DNA of 64,000 nt. Origin: Babylonia areolata (taxonomy: Eukaryota > Mollusca > Gastropoda > Neogastropoda > Buccinidae). The position numbers were made by a program, and so were the translations under genes. The notes under the pieces are model-generated. The model was given only the letters and a program-made list of their open reading frames with translations. It was not told the origin of the DNA and did no database searches. The DNA lies in contig NC_134891.1 in assembly GCF_041734735.1 (NCBI RefSeq), forward strand, positions 14,621,578-14,685,577, read 5' to 3'. Positions 56,806 through 64,000 of this stretch are shown piece after piece (position 1 is the stretch's first letter; the number at the start of each line of letters is the position of its first letter).

Positions 56806-58111
56806 ATTCTTTCTTGAGCATCTTTAGAAGTTTTGAAGAGTAGGCCATCGTCTACAAGAGTAAGCACCTGAGCTATTCTATTGTTAAGTCTGCAAGCCCT
56901 TTCATGTAGACATTGTGGTGGACATGATAGAGCGGAAATATATGTGGCAGTCCTATGGAAAGTTTTGAGTGTACAGACATCCAATCTCTGAGATGTAGGA
57001 TGATGGTTCTTTTCTGAAGTGCTGCTGCTATCCATCTTGTCAGTGTCAAACTCACTCCTTACTTTAGTGGCAGCTGCATGACGTGTGCAAACTGGACTTT
57101 ATTGTAGGCATCTTACAGGTCAATTGCTACTACTGATGTTTCTTCTTTTCTTTGAAATCCTTCATATACTATGGTCATATGCGAAAGCAGATGCATTTTC
57201 CCTTGAACACTTAACTGTTCTGTACCCACCTTGATTTGGAGGGAGAATAGGCCTCTGTTCAAGATCCCTTGTGAGTTTCCCAGCTATTATGCATTGTATG
57301 GGCTTTCCAGTAATGTTTTGCATGGTTAGGATTTGATTTTTTAATCCCTCTGTTGTATGAACCGTTTGAGCAGAATGGACCCCTTTTCTTCATTTGTCTT
57401 AAGCTTGGTTCCATCAGTATCTAATATGTCTGGGGTCATTGTTGTGCTAGTTTTCCCTTCCATGTGATGATAGAATTGCCAGAACTCTGTCAATGTTGTG
57501 TCATAGCTGAGTGCCTCGCAAAACTGTTTCCACTTATTTTTTGCTTCTTGAGCTATGACTTCATACTGCTTTGTTTTTTCCTTCATTGTTGTTTCACTTT
57601 CTATGTCTGGAGAAGGCTTTGTTCTTTCTTTTTACCAGAGTTTGACAGCAGCATGCTTTTCGATCCAGGCTCTCTGTGTCGGCTGAATGGTTTGCTTCCG
57701 GTTCAGTGTCGTTCTTTTGTTTCTTCTGTTTCTTAGTTTTTCGGTGATGGTTGCCTCTTCATACTAAAATGGATTATCCAGTTTCATACAGGACTTATTT
57801 GAAGGTTTTTGCAGACTAAAACCACTGGAGGGTGATCACTGCCTTGATGTGGAAGCATATTCCCACTCATTACCGATCTAAATTTTGAAGATGTTGATCA
57901 GAATGTCAATGTCTCCTTGTCTTGTTCCAAGGCGTCTCCTTGCCTTGTTCCAAGTAATCAGCAAACTAGATTGAATCCTTGGCATTGTTGAATTGCAAGG
58001 TGATAATACACTATTTGACTCACCATTTTTAAAACATTCACACATGCATACACACAAGTGCACACAGATACACAAACGCACTCACTCACACAGATACACA
58101 CGCTCTCTGAC

Positions 58112-58263
58112 CGATAGCCAGCTGATGATGCAGACAGTGGGCAATGGCGTGTCCACACTCCTCACAGTCCATTGCACGGTCAGCACTGTGACCTTCATGA
58201 GACAGGAACAGCTCAGCAGGCCCGTCTGACACAGAGAGGTAGTCCTGTCTGCGGTCCTGGTAG
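58112..58263 (-). CDS. internal exon of the helicase-like gene
   Basis: Minus-strand acceptor GAATGTGTTCCAG. The exon reads YQDRRQDYLSVSDGPAELFL, SHEGHSADRAMDCEECGHAI, AHCLHHQLAI and ends at a GTCAGA donor. It carries one base over, matching the entry phase of the exon at 50187-50605 and making a glycine codon at the join. A CxxC with nearby His/Cys (CEECGHAIAHC) could bind zinc. The donor is weak; a stronger GTGAGT lies about 25 bp further on, which would add RACVSV and a different phase. I do not know the family from this exon alone. Confidence 0.55.
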
Positions 58264-58359
58264 CTGGAACACATTCACAAAATATTACCCAAGGAAAATA
58301 AAATTATTCTTTAACTTACATTCATGTAATGAAGTGAGTTACAACATAACTGACCTTGA

Positions 58360-58490
58360 TGAGTAGAGAGTTGCAATAGAAGTGACCCTCATCAGCAGTG
58401 AGATAAAACCAACCTTGATGAGTAGTGAGTTGCAATAAAACCAAACATGATAAGTAGTGAGTTACAATAAAAATGACCTTATGAGAAGCT
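58360..58490. repeat. short minisatellite, about three units of 45-50 bp
   Basis: TTGATGAGTAGTGAGTTGCAA and AATAAAACCAA/TGACC words repeat three times with drift, in the intron just upstream of the 58.2-kb exon. Confidence 0.65.
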
Positions 58491-58753
58491 GCCTTTTTGG
58501 ATGGTAAGGGAGTAGGGGGTGGCATGGAAGGGAATCTGGTAATGAGGTTGATGGGCAAACAAATGATTTTGATTCACAATTCTTGCAATATATGTCTTCA
58601 AGGATCTGTTATTGGTCTTATATTGTGAATGTTTACTGTAACCTAAATTCAAATGAATTCTGACTGTACATGGCAAATTTATGCTATCTTTACAACAAAA
58701 AATGTTTGTAACTGGAGGTAAAACTAATTGTTCTTTGTCAGGCCAGCCTTTGA

Positions 58754-58851
58754 CAGTATATAATTTACCTGCAATGTTATGCATAAAACAGACATATCTA
58801 TCCAGTATATAATTTACCTGCAATGTTATGCATAAAACAGACATATCTATC
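58754..58851. repeat. perfect tandem duplication, 49-bp unit
   Basis: CAGTATATAATTTACCTGCA begins each copy (58754 and 58803) and the two copies are identical, so the duplication is very recent. Confidence 0.9.
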
Positions 58852-58910
58852 CTATCTGAGGTAAAGCTCAAATGTTTATCTTTGACTCCACCCTCCATCT
58901 ACCTTTTTCC

Positions 58911-59409
58911 TCAACCCTCCCTTTCCTCTCCTACATATCATTATCATTCACTTTAACCTCTTCAGTGCCGCTACCCTCCCTTTCCTCTCCTACATATCAT
59001 TATCATTCACTTTAACCTCTTCAGTGCCGCTACCCTCCCTTTCCTCTCCTACATATCATTATCATTCACTTTAACCTCTTCAGTGCTCAACCCTCCCTTT
59101 CCTCTCCTACATATCATTGTCATTCACTTTAACCTCTTCAGTGCTCAACCCTCCCTTTCCTCTCCTACATATCATTAACCATTATCATTCATTTTAACCT
59201 GTTCAGTGCCTCAACCCTCCCTTTCCTCTCCTACATATCACTATGATTCATTTTAACCTCTTCAGTGCCTCAACCCTCCCTTTCCTCTCCTACATATCAT
59301 TGTCATTCACTTTAACTCCTACATATCATTATCATTCATTTTAACCTCTTCAGTGCCTTAACCCTCTCTTTCCTCTCTTACATATCATTTTAACCTGTTC
59401 AGTGCCTAA
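58911..59409. repeat. minisatellite of about 60-bp units, roughly nine copies
   Basis: ACCCTCCCTTTCCTCTCCTA, CATATCATTATCATTCA and TTTAACCTCTTCAGTGC repeat with small length changes. The low-coordinate units are more alike than the high-coordinate ones. Confidence 0.9.
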
Positions 59410-61089
59410 AAGATGTCAGCTGACATCCAACAGAAAGTGTTGTTATAGTGATTATAAGACATCCACTTGCCTCCTGCATCTATTCTGATTCTTCCTTCAA
59501 TGGAGTTTAGTTCAATGAACATAAATATAATCCTGAGTGGTTAGTTTACCATGTCTGAATTATAAACATGCTATTTACGCCTTTTACTTTCAACCACAAA
59601 TATATCCACGTGTTAAGGGTAGTAAACTGCATTATTAACTGTCAAGCCACTCATTTGCATACACTTACTTCACTGCAAATGGCGACTGTCTTGAAGGGAG
59701 TTCGAAGCAATTTCTCAGCAAGATTTGGCTCGATTTCAATTCATTTTGTAAAGCAAAAAGCTGTTGAGCATAACATGACTGCCAGAGTGTATGTTACAGA
59801 AGAGGTGGCTAAAAGTTTGTCTGATTTTCCGCACAACGTCAACAATAGCAACTACAAAAGTGTGAGAGAAAACTAAAGTAATGTTGATCCGCTGAAGTGA
59901 TTCTGGTTATCCTGATGATGATTTCATGCGACAAGGTACATCAACAGGAAGGGGGCAGGGTCAAGTCAAAAGTGGGTATAGAAAAAAACTCAATATTTTA
60001 GAAACCTTCATTTTGGGGTTTTCATTTCTAAATACCTCCAACTGAAAGCTTCAAGCTTAAATATTGTTTACAGTGAGCTTTTGTGTTGTAAAATTGTGTG
60101 ATAGTGTTTGTGGGTGTTTGGGTGGGAGGGTATGTTTGTGGATATATGCAAGTGTTTGTATGTAGTGTTTATGTTTAAAACAACATGATAAAATAACATA
60201 ATAATAATATAATAAAACAACAAATGAAAAGATTCAATGAACATACGTCAGGTGATGGAACCCTTTCTCTCGATAATGTTTTGCTAAATGGACCACATAT
60301 AGCATGCATGAAATGTGGGTTTGCCTCATAAGCAAATCAGGTGTCAGAAACTTTGTCAAGCAAAGACAATTGTCTTAGTCTGTGCAGATGTAGGCATACA
60401 GCAATGACAGAAGGATCTATCTTGTCTGATGATTTGTTTGAACTCAAAGATGACAACAACAGTGATGAAACTGACAGCAGTTTGACAGTTTGTTGTCAAC
60501 TTGAGTCAATCAGACATAATTTTTGAGTGGATGACTTTGAGAGGCAGCAATGGGTCAGTAAGTTTGCGAAGTTTGGGAAGACAGGGAAGAAGAGAGAGGA
60601 CTGGCATAAGATGATAGGTTGAAGGCCAGACAGAGGGTGTGGGAGGGGGGTGTGGCTGTGAATATCAGTGAACTGTCTTTTCACAGGGTTCAGCTGGTAG
60701 GAATGGACAATGGCCAAAAATCCAGGGTTTTCATGAAACCAATGGTTGATAGACACTGGACAGGTCTCACATTATTTCTTCATGCTTTTTGTCACTGATC
60801 AGTTGACCGACTTCTTTGCAGAGAAGGCAAACTGGATGCACAGTAGACACTTCATTGGCTCACTTGCAACCAGGAAGGAGTAAACATCATGAAAGAGCTT
60901 CCCCCTCTAAAGTGGGGACATTTTTAAGGTGTTAAAAACAAAAGGCTTGACTGCTCAGTTTTGAGAACATGACTGCCTTTTCCCTTGACTAAACCCACAT
61001 TTGTCACTGATGAGACAGTATTTTATTTACTGTATATTTTGACATACAAGGCACTGCTTTTTCACTCTTCGTCTTCTTCATTCTTGACC
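59410..61089. other. no gene firmly supported
   Basis: An open frame at 59682-59876 (starts MATVLKGVRSNFSARFG) and an acidic one at 60341-60526 have no recognised domain. A broken stretch at about 60540-60960 with FVTDQLTDFFAEKANWMHS faintly resembles the start of a piggyBac transposase but is too weak to call. Confidence 0.35.
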
Positions 61090-61446
61090 TGCAGCTCCCT
61101 TGCTCACTTGTATGCACACACAAGTGGGCTTTTATGTGTATGGCCATTTTTACCATGCCATATAGGCAGCCATACTCCGTTTTCAGGGTGTGTGCATGCT
61201 GAGTATGTTCTTTTTTCTATAACCCACTGAACGCTGACATGGGTTACAGGATCTTTAACGTGCATATTTGATCTTCTGCTTACATATAAACACGAAGGGG
61301 GTTCAAACACAAGCATGTCTGCACATATGTTGACCTGGGAGATCAGAAAAATCTCCACCCTTTACCTACCAGGCGCCATAACCAAGATTCGAACCTGCTA
61401 CCCTCAGATTGAAAGTCTAACGCTTTAACCATTCAGGTATTGTGCT
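61090..61446 (-). mobile_element. SINE family C, copy 2
   Basis: On the minus strand: GAATGGTTAAAGCGTTAGAC (box A), AGGTTCGAATCTTGG (box B), then GGTAAAGGGTGGAGATTTTT, CACGTTAAAGATCCTG, CATGTCAGCGTTCAGTGGG and a tail with CATACACATAAAAGCCCACT. Better preserved than copy 1, especially box B. Confidence 0.78.
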
Positions 61447-61778
61447 CATCACTTACACTCATATCTGACAGCTGTATGCACCCTGAGTCTGAAAACTAAA
61501 TTCTGACCATCACTTGAGGCCACCTGTCACAACAAACTCAATACATGATAACATCTTGATCATAATAAACTCACACAATCACGCTAAACTACAACACTTC
61601 AGTCTCACCACTATTTGATTCCACATGGTTTATGTTCTCCATCAAATTAAATTGAAATCAAATCGCATATTACAACAAATTTTAACTGATCATGATCACA
61701 GTTTGCCATTAGGTCATGATAAAAGAGCAGTGTCTGAGTTGCAGATAAATTTGTGGTGCAAAAGTTGAGAAATTACTG
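61447..61778. other. no feature recognised
   Basis: AT-rich spacer between two SINEs. Confidence 0.4.
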
Positions 61779-62130
61779 GCCGCCGTAGCAAAGTGGTTAG
61801 TGTTGTGGACTGAGGATTGGGAGGACGCAGGTTCAAATCCCAGTAGAGGTGGGTTTTTTGGCCTGTGGCCAGCTCCTAGCCAGAGTTAAGTGTGCTATGG
61901 GCTTAAATAGTAAGACTGGGACCACACAGTCGAGTATCATCCACTTCATGGATGCGTCTTTGAGTGTGTTGCTCTAATTTCCTGCCCAACACTGCAAGTG
62001 TCTGTATCTCTCAGGCCTGGTTGACATCTGGATATCTTTATGACAGGAAGCGTTAAGTACAGCCTTGTCATGTAGTCCCAAACCTAAACGGACCTCCAAA
62101 GCATCATCATCATCATCGTCATCCTCCTCC
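61779..62130 (+). mobile_element. SINE family D
   Basis: The head GCCGTAGCAAAGTGGTTAGT (box A) and AGGTTCAAATCCCAG (box B) have tRNA-like spacing. The body contains GTGGCCAGCTCCTAGCCAGA and CACACAGTCGAGTATCATCC. It ends with CGGACCTCCAAAG and (ATC)n at about 62103-62125. Confidence 0.68.
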
Positions 62131-62164
62131 CTCTTCAACATAACATTTTATAAAAGCCCCAAAT

Positions 62165-62606
62165 TGTGTGGCCTTTCATGCCCTGCTATCATGGTGACCT
62201 CAGTTTTGATACCCTCAACTTCCGCGCTTGGTATGAGTCTTGTCAAGGTCTTCAGTGTCGGCGAGTTCATGGGGGACTGACGCTGGAGGGATGTGGTGGC
62301 GGTCTCCACTCTGGGGGAGACACTCACTAAGTTTGGCTCCGCGACTAAGCCATTATTCTCGGCAGTAGGAGGCTCAGTAGGTGGTGTCCTAATACCTTAA
62401 ATCAGACCAGGCACTACCGAACACTACCCAAGTGACTCAGCAGCAGTGCAGGGTCTCCTCTGGTGTGTGGCCTCCTGGTGACCTAATATCGAAAGTTCCC
62501 ATTGGACTGCTGGCACAGGAACTATGACAGACAAACCTGGGTGTGGCTGTGTATTGGAGGATTGGAATGAGCGGCATGGGAGTAATGTCACTGAAATGGT
62601 GCAGGT
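62165..62606 (-). repeat. dispersed repeat R1, copy 2 (inverted)
   Basis: Partner of 5405-5855, about 75-80% identical by eye. It starts immediately after SINE D here, whereas copy 1 has no such neighbour, so the two are separate elements. Confidence 0.6.
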
Positions 62607-63403
62607 AATGACACAGCAAAACAAAAAAAACAACAACAACAAAAAAACCAAAAAGTAGAGCTGATTGTTTTTTGAAAGCAGAACACAAAGCAAAATGGTG
62701 GATGGGGCTGAAAGCAGGGCTTGAAGATTGGATTCTGATTAACAAGTTTATGAACCGGGGCTTTGCAATAGTGTACATTTAACTGAAGGTTGTAAAACTG
62801 TTTGGAAAAAAAAAAAAAAAAAAAAACAAGGAAAAAAAACAACAACAACAAAACAAAACAGGAGTAACAGAGCCAAGTCAACAAGCTGAGGAAACAAAGT
62901 TGGATACCAATCCAGTTTTCTGATGGTTACGTCACTACTTAGGAAGTGACATCCACTGTTAGCAGAGTCACACTGAAGGACTTTTACTTTAAGGCAGGTG
63001 CAGCTTATCGGATAAGTGTGTCCTATACATGTTCAAAAGAACTTTTTTAAAATTTTATCTAATTCAGGGGTGTGCCATCTAAGCCAAAAAGTATGGCACA
63101 TGTCTCCAAGAGTTGTATTTGTTATCATAAACTTCTAACCTGTCTTAGTTTCTTCTACAGGTATAATCTAACAATAAACATGACATTTCCTGCTGTATTT
63201 TATTTGTTTTCTTTTTGGATATCATTCTGTGGTGGTGGAAATAGACTTTTTTCCACAGAAATTATAATCTTTACTTTGAAATGCCTCAACATTTATCTGC
63301 AATCAAACTAATTGTGGGAAAAGCCAAATATCATTAATATTATTATAAGCATTTATGCTTAATCTTGAAAATAAGCCTAGGCATTTACAACACATTTGGT
63401 GGT
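62607..63403. other. no gene; poly(A)-rich
   Basis: A run of 21 A (62806-62826) with flanking AAC repeats, then AT-rich sequence. Confidence 0.4.
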
Positions 63404-64000
63404 GGTGGTGTGTCCATCGAGATCGATGATGACCATCGTTGTCATCCAGCTGGGGGATGGAGGGAGGGTGGTGGTGGGGTGGGGGGGGAGGATGCTCATG
63501 AATCTATCTGTGAATGTGCAGATGGCTGAATAGTCCAATCTGCGCACGAAATGTTCGCTGACAGTTGGGGCAGACAAAGACAGGCATATCATTGTCAGGG
63601 AGCTTGTTTGCCCGTGACTTTCTGGCCTGCCTCTTCTGAACAGCTGCAGCAGTCCTGTTGGCCTCGCACAACTTGGCGCCTTTGTGCACAGCAGTGCGCC
63701 ATTTGTCACGGTCCACTGCAGATTCCTCCCAGGAGTCAGGGTTGATATCAAACGCTTTAAGAGAGACTTTCAGAGTATCTCTGAAGCGCTTCTTCTGACC
63801 TCCGTGTGATCTCTTCCCTTGTTGCAGCTCGCCATAGAAGAGCCTTTTGGGCAGCTGATGGTCTGGCATGCGCGCCACGTGTCCAGCCCAGCGAAGCTGG
63901 GACTGCATCAGGATGGTGAAGATGCTGGGAAGGGTGGCTTTTGCGAGCACCTCTGTGTCTGGGGTCCTGTCTTTCCACTTGATGTTCAGTAGCTTCCTGA
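63404..64000 (-). mobile_element. second copy of the 15-kb APE-type LINE, 3' part, cut by the window edge
   Basis: Minus-strand frames match 18960-19557 at about 95% or better. From the window edge are HQVERQDPRHRG-equivalent codons. One continuous frame then carries LAKATLPSIFTILMQSQLRW, AGHVARMPDHQLPKRLFYGE, SWEESAVDRDKWRTAV and the finger FVCPNCQRTFRAQIGLFSHL, with a stop after HIHR at 63504. The 3' end has ACCACC repeats. The frame here is unbroken where the first copy has lost a base, so this copy is the better guide to the intact family. Whether it is full-length cannot be seen. Confidence 0.88.

Larger units (their letters stand above)
53420..58000 (-). mobile_element. I-like LINE with RNase H remnant, split by later insertions
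   Basis: Minus strand, 5' to 3'. TRQGDIDILIN and SDHPPVV-type endonuclease end (about 57920-57810). Linker RAWIEKHAAVKLW, then LSYDTTLTEFWQFYHHMEGK (about 57450-57510). RT pieces from about 57250, including LADDGLLFKTSKDAQE-type motif C (about 56800-56870). Then an interruption from about 56810 down to 54605. After it come the thumb (VQNEVMRLILGTMKDTPTET and YLLDLPSMQARNKLEPVKVY, about 54110-54260) and an RNase H-like tract in broken frames (SLTMEAEAMTHALQWLSS, about 53640-53720). An RNase H domain after RT is characteristic of the I group. Many frame changes mark it as old. A SINE and a CR1/Rex1-like LINE fill the gap. Confidence 0.7.

Noticed and set aside
59682-59876. 65-codon frame starting MATVLKGVRS
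   Set aside because: No splice sites, family or conservation evidence; length is within chance for AT-rich sequence.
60540-60960. Possible piggyBac transposase start
   Set aside because: Resemblance rests on one short hydrophobic/acidic stretch, with stops around it and no TTAA ends found.

Overview
This window looks like intron-rich, repeat-rich chromosomal DNA from a marine mollusc, most likely a gastropod. The basis is indirect. The tRNA-headed SINEs, the APE-type LINE with a C-terminal C2H2 finger, the short-LTR Ty3/Gypsy copy and the abundant CA/GT microsatellites match what I remember of snail genomes. There is no rRNA, no credible tRNA gene, no operon and no bacterial gene order. Most of the 64 kb is transposon sequence, much of it nested.

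Host genes appear only as scattered exons. On the plus strand, two exons with matching phase (13957-14018 and 25524-25692) encode consecutive membrane segments laid out like TM5-TM6-TM7 of a class C-type seven-helix receptor. A possible cytoplasmic-tail exon lies at 31806-32188. On the minus strand, 58112-58263 and 50187-50605 are also phase-compatible. They encode the end of a protein whose last stretch resembles motifs V and VI of a superfamily 1 helicase, with a look-alike terminal exon at 47287-47344. Weaker single exons on the minus strand are at 40727-40817 and 115-247.

Layout: 0.9-3.1 kb, an internally deleted piggyBac element carrying a SINE; 4.06-4.89 kb, a small TIR element; 5.4-6.3 kb, a dispersed repeat and a LINE RT scrap. 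7.0-13.4 kb is an L1/Tx1-like LINE broken up by a SINE, two TTAA-flanked MITEs, and a LINE of the kind that carries a restriction-like endonuclease. 15.45-19.56 kb is a full-length LINE bounded by an 11-bp target duplication. 20.25-25.04 kb is a structure with about 0.5-kb inverted arms, holding a smaller inverted repeat and an L2-like LINE. 25.1 kb is a SINE and 26.1-27.4 kb a mariner. 28.98-31.76 kb is a CR1/Rex1-like LINE, with a second copy at 54.9-56.6 kb. 33.06-34.29 kb is a striking foldback element. 35.6-37.0 kb holds LINE 3' ends. 41.77-46.77 kb is a Ty3/Gypsy LTR element, complete in outline but broken. 49.17-50.24 kb is a 17-copy 62-bp minisatellite built from the end of a coding exon. 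53.4-58.0 kb is an I-like LINE split by later insertions. 61.1-64.0 kb holds two SINEs, a dispersed repeat and the 3' end of a second copy of the 15-kb LINE family.

The most unusual points are the minisatellite that multiplies a protein C-terminus together with its stop codon, the two large inverted-repeat structures, and the nested restriction-like-endonuclease LINE. All product names come from reading the sequence and memory of families; no database was searched.
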